DNA of 64,000 bases from Pseudomonas sp. B6002 (GCF_013385985.1 NZ_JACAOY010000021.1:27776-91775); one strand, 5' to 3'; shown: positions 18,009-26,900, counted from the stretch's first letter. Program-made: numbers and translations. The notes: a model not told the origin generated them from the letters alone.

Positions 18009-18959
18009 TCAACCAGCGTCAGTTGCCAATGCCGCTCGCAGAAACCCGAGCATCAGCGCGTTGACCTGAGCGCCCTGCTCGTTCTGGATCCAGTGCCCGC
18101 AGTTGGCGAGCACGTGTTGCTCCAGCACGGGCACCGAATCGGGCATGCGCTTGATCGTATGGGCTTCAAACACGCCGACCGGGTCGCGGTCGCCGATCAG
18201 GAACAGCGTCGGTTGCAGCACCTGCCGGCCCGCCAGGGCTTCGGTGCGCTGCCAGTTGCGTTCGAAGTTGCGGTACCAGTTCAACGGGCCGCGAAAGCCG
18301 TGCTCGGTGAACGTCTGCACGTAGACGTCGAGGTCTTGCTGGCGGCACCAGTTTGGCAGCGTGGCGGGGGTTGAGACACCGTCGAGCAAGGTGGCATCGG
18401 GGGATTTCTTCTGCAAGAACACGTCCTGGTCCTGCATGAACAACCGCAGGGTGCGCTCGATGTCAGCATTCAATTCCCGTTCGGCCACGCCGGGCGCCTG
18501 GAAGTACAGGATGTAGTTGAATCGGTCGGCGTACAGCTCGCGCATGATCTCGATCACTGGCCGGCGGGCACGCCCGGCGAACGGCACCGACATCGTGATC
18601 AACCGCGTGACACGCTCGGGCTCCAGTAATGCCAGGTGCCAGGCCACAACGGCGCCCCAGTCGTGGCCGACCATCACCACCTCGCGGTGGCCGAAATGGT
18701 CCATGGCTTGCTGGATATCGCCGCACAACGTCAGCAAGTCGTAATCGGCAATCTCGGCGGGCGAACTCGACCGACCATAGCCGCGCATCTCCGGCGCGAA
18801 AACCCGGTAGCCCGCCGCCGCCAGCGCCGGTATCTGCTCGCGCCAGGAATGCCAGCATTCAGGAAAACCGTGCAGCAACCACACCGGCTGGCCGTGTTCA
18901 GGGCCGGCGATGTGTACGCTCAGCTCGATACCGTTGACGCGAAGGGTGTGCTGGCTCAT
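18009..18959 (-). CDS. Alpha/beta hydrolase, epoxide hydrolase-like
   Basis: 316 residues with the full epoxide hydrolase layout: oxyanion motif HGFPE, nucleophile Asp in GHDWGA, a cap region with a tyrosine-bearing NWYRNFERNW segment that fits an epoxide-polarising Tyr, the acid in GDRDPV, and the catalytic His in CGHWIQNE. Cytoplasmic, no signal peptide. It should hydrolyse an epoxide or related ester, or a haloalkane if the second halide-binding residue were different; epoxide is the better fit because of the HGFPE motif and lid tyrosine. It stands alone between the toxin-like gene and the DNA repair operon. Confidence 0.92.
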   Translation of the reverse strand: MSQHTLRVNGIELSVHIAGPEHGQPVWLLHGFPECWHSWREQIPALAAAGYRVFAPEMRGYGRSSSPAEIADYDLLTLCGDIQQAMDHFGHREVVMVGHDWGAVVAWHLALLEPERVTRLITMSVPFAGRARRPVIEIMRELYADRFNYILYFQAPGVAERELNADIERTLRLFMQDQDVFLQKKSPDATLLDGVSTPATLPNWCRQQDLDVYVQTFTEHGFRGPLNWYRNFERNWQRTEALAGRQVLQPTLFLIGDRDPVGVFEAHTIKRMPDSVPVLEQHVLANCGHWIQNEQGAQVNALMLGFLRAALATDAG

Positions 18960-19039
18960 GGGTTTAGCCTGGCAAAGGGTTTGCCACAGCCTGGCGCATC
19001 GGGTGGATCGAGGCCAGCATCATTGATGCCAGGAATACA

Positions 19040-21295
19040 TCAACCGACTGCCCACCACTGCGGCAACAACTGGCGCACCCGTGGCTCGCCAAAGCGGTCA
19101 TCGATCAACATCACCACGCCTTCGTCCTGCTGGCTGCGGATCACCCGGCCGGCGGCCTGCACCACCTTCTGCAGGCCCGGGTACAAATAGGTGTAGTCGT
19201 AGCCGGCGCCGAAGATGGCACCCATGCGCAGCTTCATTTGCTCATTGACCGGGTTCAGTTGCGGCAGCCCGAGGGTGGCGACAAAGGCACCAATCAAGCG
19301 CGCGCCTGGCAGGTCGATGCCTTCACCGAAGGCGCCACCGAGCACGGCAAAACCGATGCCCTGGCTGTGCTCGGTGAACTGGTCGAGGAACGCCTGACGC
19401 TCGGCCTCGGCCATGCCGCGTGATTGTTGCCACAAGGGGATTTGCGGGTGCGTTTCGGCCAATAACTGCGCCACCTGTTGCAGGTAATCAAAGCTGCTGA
19501 AAAACGCCAGGTAGTTACCGGGCGTTTTTGCGAACTGGGCGGCGATCAACGCGACGATGGGCGCCAGCGACGCCTCACGGTGTGCAAAGCGTGTGGACAC
19601 TTGGTCGACAATGCGCACCGTCAGTTGCTCGGCCTTGAACGGCGACTCCACGTCGACCCACGCCGTGTCCGGCGGCAAGCCGAGCAGGTCGGCGTAGTAG
19701 TGCCGTGGGCTCAAGGTGGCGGAAAACAGCACGCTGCTGCGCGCCGCCGTCAGCCTGGGCCGCAGGAATTCAGCCGGCACCACGTTGCGCAGGCACAGGG
19801 TCGAGCTGCTGCGCTTGCCGCTGAACTGGCGCTTGCTGATATCAAAGATGAAGTGTTCGTTGAACAGCTCCGCCACCTTGGCAAATTGCAGGGCTTCGAA
19901 ATAGAACGCCTGCAGGTCGCCGGTGAGGGCGTCAGGATGGTCGTTGAAGTAGTCGCCCAGGGCGCTGGTACACAGGCTCAAGGCCTGCAGGAGTTTGTCG
20001 GGCCGCGTGGCATAGGCCTGATACGGCGCCAGTTGTTCTTTGTGCAACGCGTTCCACTCGCGGTTGAGGCGTTGCAGGGGCTTTTTCAGCGCTTCGGGGG
20101 CGGTGTCACGCAGGGTCTTGAGGCTGTATTGGTCGAGGCTGGCGCTGTACATCGAGCGCGCACGTTCCACCAGGTTATGCGCCTCGTCCACCAGCACGGC
20201 AACACGCCATTGGTTGAGCTGGGCCAGGCCGAAGAGCATGGCGCCGAAGTCGAAATAGTAGTTGTAGTCAGCGACCACCAGGTCGGTCCAGCGCGCCATT
20301 TCCTGGCTCAGGTAATAGGGGCAGACGTCATGGGCCAGGGCCACCTCGCGCAGGTTGCGCTGGTCGAGCAGGCGCACTTGGGAAGCCGCCTCACGGGCAG
20401 CTGGCAGGCGATCGTAAAAGCCCTTGGCCAACGGGCAGGAATCGCCGTGACAGGCCTTGTCCAGGTGTTCGCAGGCTTTGTCCCGCGCCACCAGTTCCAG
20501 CACCCGCAGCGGCAAGTCAGGGCGGCTGTCGTACAGCACCTGCGCCGCGTCCAGGGCCAACTTGCGCCCCGGGGTCTTGGCGGTGAGGAACAGCACCTTG
20601 TCCAGTTGCTGGGGCGCCAGGGCCTTGAGCAGCGGGAAGATCGTACCGATGGTCTTGCCGATACCCGTGGGCGCCTGGGCCATCAGGCAACGGCCGGTGC
20701 TCACGGCTTTGTAGACCGATTCGGCCAGCACGCGCTGGCCGGGGCGGAACGCGGCATGGGGAAACGCCAAGGTGGTGGCTGCGCTGTTGCGTGCGTCGCG
20801 ATGCTGCATTTCCTGCGTGGCCCAGTCGAGGAACAGCGCACATTGCTGATTGAAGAAGACCTCCAATTCGGCCGCCGGGTAGCGCTGGTTCAGCAGGGTC
20901 TCGCCCTCGCCGACGATGTCGAAGTACACCAGCGCCAGGTCGATGGTGTCGAGCCCCAGCTTCTGGCACATCAACCAGCCGTACACCTTGACCTGGGCCC
21001 AGTGCAGTTGCCGGTGGTTGGCGGGCTGGGCGTCGAGGTCGCCGCGATAGGTCTTCACTTCTTCCAGGCGATTGGCGTCCGGGTCGTAGCCGTCTGCCCT
21101 GCCCCGTACCTTGAGTTGCAGGTACTCGCCTTCCAGCGCCACTTCGTTCTGGTAGTGCGCACTGCGCCGCGAGGCCACGGTGCGGTGGCCGACGATACCT
21201 TCCTGGGCACTGGGCGACGGAGTAAAGCGCAGGTCCAGGTCGCCCACCTTGGCCGTGAACTCACACAGCGCTCGCACCGCCACGCTGTAGCTCAA
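19040..21295 (-). CDS. Rad3/XPD-type iron-sulphur helicase with N-terminal PD-(D/E)xK nuclease domain
   Basis: About 751 residues. Residues 45-110 resemble a RecB/Cas4-like nuclease fold: Asp68 (GRADGYD), then the E-x-K core at Glu79-Val-Lys81 and a following Gln/Tyr helix (HWAQVKVYGWL). The helicase core has Walker A at 208-215 (APTGIGKT), four cysteines for an iron-sulphur cluster at 275, 282, 287 and 325, and a DEAH box at 370-373 (VDEAHN). C-terminal motifs include FAVLGGAFGEGIDLPG and QAAGRVIRSQQDEG. The frame is open far upstream, but homology begins at SYSVAVRALCEF. I take the TTG at 21295, which overlaps the FAN1 stop (TTGA); a GTG at 21283 is possible. Translationally coupled to the FAN1 gene. 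Confidence 0.9.
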   Translation of the reverse strand: MSYSVAVRALCEFTAKVGDLDLRFTPSPSAQEGIVGHRTVASRRSAHYQNEVALEGEYLQLKVRGRADGYDPDANRLEEVKTYRGDLDAQPANHRQLHWAQVKVYGWLMCQKLGLDTIDLALVYFDIVGEGETLLNQRYPAAELEVFFNQQCALFLDWATQEMQHRDARNSAATTLAFPHAAFRPGQRVLAESVYKAVSTGRCLMAQAPTGIGKTIGTIFPLLKALAPQQLDKVLFLTAKTPGRKLALDAAQVLYDSRPDLPLRVLELVARDKACEHLDKACHGDSCPLAKGFYDRLPAAREAASQVRLLDQRNLREVALAHDVCPYYLSQEMARWTDLVVADYNYYFDFGAMLFGLAQLNQWRVAVLVDEAHNLVERARSMYSASLDQYSLKTLRDTAPEALKKPLQRLNREWNALHKEQLAPYQAYATRPDKLLQALSLCTSALGDYFNDHPDALTGDLQAFYFEALQFAKVAELFNEHFIFDISKRQFSGKRSSSTLCLRNVVPAEFLRPRLTAARSSVLFSATLSPRHYYADLLGLPPDTAWVDVESPFKAEQLTVRIVDQVSTRFAHREASLAPIVALIAAQFAKTPGNYLAFFSSFDYLQQVAQLLAETHPQIPLWQQSRGMAEAERQAFLDQFTEHSQGIGFAVLGGAFGEGIDLPGARLIGAFVATLGLPQLNPVNEQMKLRMGAIFGAGYDYTYLYPGLQKVVQAAGRVIRSQQDEGVVMLIDDRFGEPRVRQLLPQWWAVG

Positions 21296-22938
21296 GCGGG
21301 CTCTGCCCAGCGCACATAACACACCGTCACGGGCATCTGGTATTCGCCGCAGAATTCCAGCCAGCGCAGTTGGTTGTCTTGCAGACGGTCGCCCGGGCCC
21401 TTGACCTCGATCATGCGGTAGGTCTTTTGGGCCGGCCAGAACTGGATCAGGTCCGGCATGCCGGCGCGGTTGGCGCGAATGTCCAGCAGCAGGCGCTCGA
21501 ACCAGTAGCGCAGGTGCTCGGCGGGCAGACAGGCCAGGGCTTGCTCCAGCAGTTCGTCGCTGAGCAGGTTCCAGAACACGAACGGCGACTGGATGCCCCA
21601 CTTGTCGATATAGCGCTGACGGATGGTGGCCTTGTAGCGTTCATCCTGCAGTTGCTCGAAACAGGCGGCGAACAGCGCGGCGCGGCGCAGGTGGAAGTCT
21701 TCGCTGTGCAGGTCTGCCGGGCCGCGTTGGAACGGGTGGAAAAACGAACCCGGCAACGGTGCGAAAATCGCCTCCCAGCACAGCAGGCCGAACAGCGAGT
21801 TGATCAGGCCATTCTCGACATAATGCACCGGCGCGTCCGGCTCGTTCAGGTGCGCTTGCACGCAATATTCCACTGACATCAGTTCATCGGGAGGCGCCAG
21901 CGCGAGATCCAGCCGGGTAACCGCCCGGGGTTTGGCCTTGGGTAACGGTGGCTCACCCAGCTTGCGTCGCAGCCGGGGCAAAACGCGCAACAGGTGCTGC
22001 TGTTCAGCGGCGCTTTCCGGGGCCTGCTGTGCGGCACAGGCCAGGGCCATGGCCTGGGCATAGTCCTCGCGGCGCTCCAGCACGCGGATCAGCCGCGAAC
22101 GCGCACCGGGATAGGCGCATTGCCGGTAAATCTGCTCGGCCAGGTCCAACTCGGCGCTGCGTTCGCAGTACTGGCCGATCTGGAACAACAGCTTGGCGCG
22201 GCGTTTTTCCAGCCAGGGGTTGTCGGTGTTCAGCGTGGCGATGTGAGCCAACACCTGGTCGAGTGCCAGCCCGGCTTCAAACGCCTGCTGACACCCGTGC
22301 AGGAACAGGTAGCCGTGCACGTCGTCACGGCTGCGCAAGCCACGGGACTCGGCGCAGAACTCGACTTTTTCGTAGGTGTAGATGCCCAGGTCGGCCAGCA
22401 CGAACTCGGACCAGTCCTGATGCAGGTTGCCGAAGAACATCAGGCGCAGGCGGTCGCACAGGTCCATCACGGTGAGGCTGTACAGCGTGTCGGTGGTGTG
22501 CGGGCACCACTGGGTAAAGCTGCGAAGCTCGGTGAACTGTGCGGCCAAGGCCTCGAGCCAATCGGCCTTGTTGGCCTTGGGCTGCTCAATCCACGGCTTG
22601 AAGGCTGCCAAGACCTCGCCTTTTTGCAGCAAGGCGAACAGTGTTTCAAAGGTCAGCGGGCTGTGCTCATCCACCCAACCCAACTGCACCAGCGGTGCGG
22701 TTGCCGCGTGAGTGCAGCCGACTTCCACGTAATTGAGTTTGCTCGCCCGAAAATGCATGCCCTTGCGCATCACCATGCGCACCAATAACGCCTGGGACGC
22801 CTGGGGCAAGCTGTCAAAATGCTGAATGAAATGCTGTTCGTCAGGGGCGAGCAAATCGGCATAACGTTGCCCCAGCCAGAGCAGCACCTGGCGGAAGTTA
22901 TGCAGGTAATAGAGCGGATCGTCGAGGGGATTGGCCAT
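21292..22938 (-). CDS. FAN1-like structure-specific nuclease (VRR-NUC)
   Basis: 548 residues, close to bacterial FAN1 length. The C-terminal VRR-NUC domain carries the catalytic set: GMPD (Asp496) followed by MIEVKGPGD (Glu511, Lys513) and LQDNQLRWLEF. The N-terminal and middle parts are helical with TPR-like repeats (QIGQYCERSAELDLAEQIYRQ region). The protein should bind branched or flapped DNA and cut near interstrand cross-links. I chose ATG 22938 (MANPLDDPLYYL) because the longer frame upstream has no homologous character. It is the first gene of the pair with the nuclease-helicase and faces away from the small lipoprotein gene. Confidence 0.94.
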   Translation of the reverse strand: MANPLDDPLYYLHNFRQVLLWLGQRYADLLAPDEQHFIQHFDSLPQASQALLVRMVMRKGMHFRASKLNYVEVGCTHAATAPLVQLGWVDEHSPLTFETLFALLQKGEVLAAFKPWIEQPKANKADWLEALAAQFTELRSFTQWCPHTTDTLYSLTVMDLCDRLRLMFFGNLHQDWSEFVLADLGIYTYEKVEFCAESRGLRSRDDVHGYLFLHGCQQAFEAGLALDQVLAHIATLNTDNPWLEKRRAKLLFQIGQYCERSAELDLAEQIYRQCAYPGARSRLIRVLERREDYAQAMALACAAQQAPESAAEQQHLLRVLPRLRRKLGEPPLPKAKPRAVTRLDLALAPPDELMSVEYCVQAHLNEPDAPVHYVENGLINSLFGLLCWEAIFAPLPGSFFHPFQRGPADLHSEDFHLRRAALFAACFEQLQDERYKATIRQRYIDKWGIQSPFVFWNLLSDELLEQALACLPAEHLRYWFERLLLDIRANRAGMPDLIQFWPAQKTYRMIEVKGPGDRLQDNQLRWLEFCGEYQMPVTVCYVRWAEPA

Positions 22939-23125
22939 TTCACGGGGTATTCGGACACTGGTTATGCATACAGATTGCCGCCCCAAAGGCGTTGTTGCAA
23001 TCGGTAATAGATAAGTGGCGCGCGCAACTTTTAGTTTTAAAGTGATCAGATACAAGCATTGATCGCGTAACATTTGTTGCCCGCGGCCCTCTGGTGCGGG
23101 TCTCTTCAAGGTTAAAGGTAGGGTT

Positions 23126-23350
23126 ATGAGCATGAAGAATTTGGGTCTGCCGCTGGTTGCACTCACTTTTCTGGTTTTGGCCGGTTGCGCAACGCAAACC
23201 GTCGTGACGCTGCAAAACGGTACGCAGTACCTGACCAAGGATTTGCCCAAGACAAACACCGCTGACGGTTTCTATGAGTTCATCGACATCGCCGGCAAGC
23301 ACGTGCGGGTCAAGGCGTCCGACGTCGCCACCGTCCGCAAGGAAAACTGA
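23126..23350 (+). CDS. YgdI/YgdR-family small lipoprotein
   Basis: 74 residues. A lipoprotein signal ends in LAGC (Cys at about 23), followed by the short SH3-like YgdI domain (VVTLQNGTQYLTKDLPK, then YEFIDIAGKHVRVKASDVATV). It should be anchored to the outer membrane or periplasmic face of the envelope; the family function is unknown. AGGTAGGG gives a ribosome site before the ATG. A strong terminator follows the stop codon. Confidence 0.95.
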   Translation: MSMKNLGLPLVALTFLVLAGCATQTVVTLQNGTQYLTKDLPKTNTADGFYEFIDIAGKHVRVKASDVATVRKEN

Positions 23351-23354
23351 ACAT

Positions 23355-23384
23355 GAAAAAGCCCCGCATCTGCGGGGCTTTTTG
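23355..23384 (+). terminator. Rho-independent terminator
   Basis: An eight-base-pair stem GCCCCGCA/TGCGGGGC with a two-base loop, preceded by AAAAA and followed by TTTTT. It ends the YgdI-type lipoprotein gene. The flanking A and T runs make it able to work in both directions, so it may also end the Tyr/His-rich gene that converges on it. Confidence 0.95.
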
Positions 23385-23400
23385 TTGAAGCGCATCTCGA

Positions 23401-23565
23401 TCAATACCGGTAGTACGGGTGGTAATACGGGTGATAGTAGGGATGGTAGTAGTAGGAGTGGTAGTACGGCCGGTAGCAGCATGGCCCCGGATAAGCCGGG
23501 TACACCGCACACCCGCCCAACCCCAACAACACCACGGCGCAGAGTAACAATCGAAGTCGGGACAT
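23401..23565 (-). CDS. Tyr/His-rich small lipoprotein, 54 aa
   Basis: 54 residues: lipoprotein signal MSRLRLLLCAVVLLGLGGC with the acylated Cys at 19, then a tail made almost wholly of Tyr, His and Pro (CCYRPYYHSYYYHP and further YYHP repeats). A GAGG site precedes the ATG. The repeated YYHP unit and the Cys-Cys pair could bind metal or form an aggregated or cross-linked surface layer; that is inference. A similar Tyr/His/Pro/Gly-rich protein is encoded divergently at 23757. Confidence 0.8.
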   Translation of the reverse strand: MSRLRLLLCAVVLLGLGGCAVYPAYPGPCCYRPYYHSYYYHPYYHPYYHPYYRY

Positions 23566-23756
23566 GCTCAATTCCTCACACATGACGCGCGAAACCTCTC
23601 GCAGGTAGTCATTGAACGTGTGAGCCCCGGGTTATCCGTCGGTGCATTTACCACTGATCAGTGAAGATTTATTTACCGAAGGATTTGCCCCTCTCCCCAC
23701 GTTTAACCGGTAAGCCCCTTCAACGTCGAAGGCGGCAGAACGGAGGAACGACGGCC

Positions 23757-24026
23757 ATGGCACTCATGTCCCGAACGGTACGCGCTCTTTTACTCATTCC
23801 CCTGACCCTGGCGGCCCTGGCCAGCGCGCCGGCGTTTGCCGACACCATCATCATCCGCCAACCTCCCCGGGTAATCGTGGTGCAGCAACCGCCACCACCG
23901 GTCTATTACAGCCATTGGGGTTACGGCCCACGGCCCTATTACTACCCGCATCACTATTACGGCTACGGCTATGGCTACCCCCACCGGCCCTATTGGGGTG
24001 GCTGGCGGGGGCAGCACTGGCGTTGA
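23757..24026 (+). CDS. Small secreted Tyr/Gly/Pro-rich protein, 89 aa
   Basis: 89 residues: cleavable signal peptide ending SAPAFA, a mature start DTIIIRQPPRVIVVQQPPPP, then a Tyr/His/Gly-rich tail ending in WGGWRGQHWR. GGAGG lies nine bases before the ATG. This is a common style of small Pseudomonas envelope protein of unknown role. Its TGA directly abuts the TCA (stop) of the lipase gene on the other strand, with no base between. Confidence 0.82.
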   Translation: MALMSRTVRALLLIPLTLAALASAPAFADTIIIRQPPRVIVVQQPPPPVYYSHWGYGPRPYYYPHHYYGYGYGYPHRPYWGGWRGQHWR

Positions 24027-25457
24027 TCAGCCGATCACCACACCGTCGGCCCACAGGCCCCCATGACCCACGCCCACCAGCGTGACCGAGTCGTTACCAA
24101 AGGTGAGCACCGTATCCGCGCCGACCACCTTGGCGTGGTCGCGCAGGTCGGTGCTGCCTTGCACGTCCTTGAACACCAGCGTGTCGGTGGGCTGGTAGCC
24201 GATGATGCGGTCGTTGCCAAAGTGCCCGCTGAACAGGAAGGTGTTGTGGCCGCTGTTGTCGCGGATCGTGTCGTTGCCCTTGCCGCCCTCGATGAAGTCA
24301 GCGCCCTTGCCGCCCTGGATCAGGTCATTGCCGTCGCTGCCGATGATGAAGGTATTGCCCTTATGGGGCTCGGCGTTGCGGTTGAGATCCTGCACCCAGG
24401 TGTTGGCCCGCGCCGGATCGGACAGGTTGGCGACGATTACCGTGGAATCGCGGGTCATCTGGTCGTAAAACTCGGATTCCACAATACGCGTCATGCCATC
24501 GCCATAGCCGGTAGGCAAATGGGAAATCCAGGTGGGCAGGTTGACGATGGAAAATGGCAGCACATTCCACAAGGTCGACGCGTAATGGTCGTTGAAGCTG
24601 ACGATGTTGTCGGTGGTCGACTCGTGGGGTTTGTCGTGCACGCCCAGCGACGACAGGTTGAACGATGAGCCATCCAGCGCACGGAACACCGGGTCGTTTT
24701 CATAACCGATATTGAGCACCTTGTCCCCGGCACTCTGGGTCGGCGAGGCATAGGCGACGTAGTTGGCATCCTTGTAGAACCCCGACCACTTGTTGTTGCT
24801 CAAGTCGGCCATGCTGTTGACGGCCAATCCGCCCAGGCTGTGGCCGCTGACGACTACGTCCTTGCCGCTCAGGCCGTGGGCGCTGGCATAGTCAGCGACG
24901 TTCTTGAGCAAGTTGCCAAACGCCTCGCCGCTGTAGTTCTTGGCGTAATCCTTGGGCCCCAGCGCCGCCAGCAGGTCACTGACCAGGTCACCGATGGAAT
25001 CGCTGATCAAGGTTTCCCGTGGGCCCGAGGTGCCACGAAAGCCGATGCCGATTTCCAGCAGCTTGCCGGCGTCATCGTACTTGCCCAGCACCTCGACTTG
25101 CGCGGTGGTGTAGCCAGCCTTTTCACCGAAGAACGTGCCTCGCGCATCCACCTTGCCGGTGTAACCCAGGGTGCTCGCACTGATCGGCGTCCAACCGGCT
25201 TTTTGCACGGCTTCCAACGCAGCTTTTTCCGAGTCCGGGTTCCAGGGAATGCCCGGGATCACCCCCTGGGAATCGGTACTGCCCAGCAGCGCACCGACCA
25301 AGGTGGCCGGCAAGCCGAGCCCCAGGCCGTTGTGCTGGTAGCCCACGGCAAAGCCGTTATCCAGGTTGTGGTAGGAATACAGCGTGATCGCCATGGCATC
25401 GGCAAACAACGCTTTGGAGCCCTCGGAGCCGAGGTTTTTATAGTCGAAGATTCCCAT
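24027..25457 (-). CDS. lipA: Extracellular class I.3 RTX lipase
   Basis: 476 residues, the exact length of P. fluorescens TliA-type lipases. Catalytic triad: Ser207 in GHSLGG, Asp255 (ENDPVFRA), His313 (WISHLP). Calcium-binding nonapeptide repeats lie at about 373-398 (GSDGNDLIQGGKGADFIEG). The C-terminal region is an uncleaved type I secretion signal. There is no N-terminal signal peptide, as expected for export by AprDEF encoded just upstream. It hydrolyses triglycerides outside the cell. ATG 25457 has a good AAAGAGGCG site; the longer frame runs into a REP pair. The gene may also be named tliA or lipM. Confidence 0.97.
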   Translation of the reverse strand: MGIFDYKNLGSEGSKALFADAMAITLYSYHNLDNGFAVGYQHNGLGLGLPATLVGALLGSTDSQGVIPGIPWNPDSEKAALEAVQKAGWTPISASTLGYTGKVDARGTFFGEKAGYTTAQVEVLGKYDDAGKLLEIGIGFRGTSGPRETLISDSIGDLVSDLLAALGPKDYAKNYSGEAFGNLLKNVADYASAHGLSGKDVVVSGHSLGGLAVNSMADLSNNKWSGFYKDANYVAYASPTQSAGDKVLNIGYENDPVFRALDGSSFNLSSLGVHDKPHESTTDNIVSFNDHYASTLWNVLPFSIVNLPTWISHLPTGYGDGMTRIVESEFYDQMTRDSTVIVANLSDPARANTWVQDLNRNAEPHKGNTFIIGSDGNDLIQGGKGADFIEGGKGNDTIRDNSGHNTFLFSGHFGNDRIIGYQPTDTLVFKDVQGSTDLRDHAKVVGADTVLTFGNDSVTLVGVGHGGLWADGVVIG

Positions 25458-25491
25458 CGCAGCGCCTCTTTTTGTTGTTGTACAAACCCCA

Positions 25492-25560
25492 CTGTGGGCG
25501 CCGGCTTGCTGGCGATTGCGGCGTGCGGGACACCCTATCGCCGGCAAGCCGGCTCCTACG
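25492..25560. repeat. REP pair (inverted doublet)
   Basis: Left arm GTGGGCGCCGGCTTGCTGGC, diverged by a few bases, and right arm GCCGGCAAGCCGGCTCCTAC. It separates aprF from lipA, two genes read in the same direction, and may weaken read-through or stabilise the aprF transcript end. Confidence 0.88.
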
Positions 25561-25565
25561 GAACA

Positions 25566-26900
25566 TCAATGGCCGAAGGCTTCGTCCACCTTGGCCAGGT
25601 CGGTGTCGCGCAAGTTGCCGGCGTAGTAATGCAATTTGGTCCAGGCCATCAGGTAGTCGTAACGCGCCTGGGCCAGGTCGCGACGGGTGCTGTAGAGCTG
25701 CTGTTCGGCGTTCAACGCATCGAGGTTGACCCGCTCGCCACCGAGGATGCTTTGCTTGGTCGACACCACCAACGCTTCGGCCGAGGCCAGGGCCTTCTGA
25801 TAGGCGCGCAACTTGCTGACGCCCGACAGACAGGCGCTGAACTGGCGGCGCAGTTCGATCAGGGTTTCGCGGGTCTTGCCTTCCAGCTCGTACTCGGCCT
25901 GCTCCATGGCGCGGCTGGCCTGGCGCGTCGAAGCGGAAACGCCGCCACCGGCATACAACGGCATGCTGACTTCCACGCCGATGGTGTTGGTGTCGTAGCG
26001 TTGGTTGTAGGTGTTGCCGCTGTCGGATTCCTGCTGGCGTGAGCTGGCATACGCAGTGATCTTGGGCAAATGCCCGGCGCGGTTACGCTCCACCTCGTAA
26101 TGCGCCACCTCCACCGCTTGGCGCTGGGAAGCCAGCGTCGGGTTATTACTGAGCGCCAGCTCGTGCCAGCTGTCGTAGTTGGCCGGTGCCAGGGCGAACG
26201 CGGCAAAGCTCGGGTTGAGCGGCGCCAGGTCCTGGATATTCACGCTTTGCACACCGATCAACGCGCCCAGCTCGCGCAGCGATGCATCCTGTTCATCCAG
26301 GGCCTGGATCTCTTCGGCGGTGGCCAGTTCATAGCGAGACTCTGCTTCCAGAATGTCGGTGCGGGTACCCTCGCCCTGCTGGAACAGGTGACGGTTCTGC
26401 TGGAACTGCTGCTCGAAGGCCTTCTTCTTGGCGCGGGCGATGTCGATCTGGTCCTGGGCAAACAGCGCCTGGGTGTAATAGGTCAGCACTCGCACCAACA
26501 GCGCCTGGCTCTTGTCGCGAAAGCTTTCGTCGGCAAACAGCGCCTGGGCTACGCCTTTGCGGTAGTTGGCGTAGGCTTCGTAGTCGAACAACGGCTGCTG
26601 CAGGCTGAACGTGGACCCGTAGCTGCTGTAGTTGCGGTCATCGTGGTAATTGCCGCCGCGCCCGTCGGGCAAGGTGGCCTGGGAGTTATTGCGGCCTTTG
26701 TTGTAGTTGTAGGACAGCTTGGGCAGCAGGCCGGCCCGGCCGATTGTGCGGTTTTCCAGGCCGGCATCGCGCTCCTTGATGGCACCGAGGAACACCGGGT
26801 CGTTGCGCAAGGCTTGCTCGTACACATCAAACGGCCCCATGGCCGCCTCGGCGCTGGAGCACAGAAGCAATAAGGCGAAGAACACAGGTTTCATGCTCAT
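25566..26900 (-). CDS. aprF: Type I secretion outer-membrane channel AprF
   Basis: 444 residues, TolC family: signal peptide (FFALLLLCSSAEA), then two repeated OEP units with long coiled-coil helices (QALRNDPVFLGAIKERDAG and QSKALLVRVLTYYTQALFAQDQI stretches). It forms the outer-membrane duct of the AprDEF exporter. Its ATG overlaps the aprE stop (ATGA). Another in-frame ATG lies two codons later. Function is certain from family and position. Confidence 0.97.
   Translation of the reverse strand: MSMKPVFFALLLLCSSAEAAMGPFDVYEQALRNDPVFLGAIKERDAGLENRTIGRAGLLPKLSYNYNKGRNNSQATLPDGRGGNYHDDRNYSSYGSTFSLQQPLFDYEAYANYRKGVAQALFADESFRDKSQALLVRVLTYYTQALFAQDQIDIARAKKKAFEQQFQQNRHLFQQGEGTRTDILEAESRYELATAEEIQALDEQDASLRELGALIGVQSVNIQDLAPLNPSFAAFALAPANYDSWHELALSNNPTLASQRQAVEVAHYEVERNRAGHLPKITAYASSRQQESDSGNTYNQRYDTNTIGVEVSMPLYAGGGVSASTRQASRAMEQAEYELEGKTRETLIELRRQFSACLSGVSKLRAYQKALASAEALVVSTKQSILGGERVNLDALNAEQQLYSTRRDLAQARYDYLMAWTKLHYYAGNLRDTDLAKVDEAFGH

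Noticed and set aside
19478-21319. Plus-strand frame of 613 codons opposite the helicase gene
   Set aside because: Antisense shadow of a gene with clear helicase motifs; its product is His/Gln/Val-rich, as expected of GC-rich reverse complements.
21296-21601. N-terminal extension of the helicase frame
   Set aside because: These 102 codons lie in the FAN1 3' end in another frame and read as Arg/Pro/Ala-rich noise; homology starts at SYSVAVRAL.
25458-25565. Remnant of prtA or prtB between aprF and lipA
   Set aside because: The space is only about 110 bases and contains just the REP pair and the lipase ribosome site.
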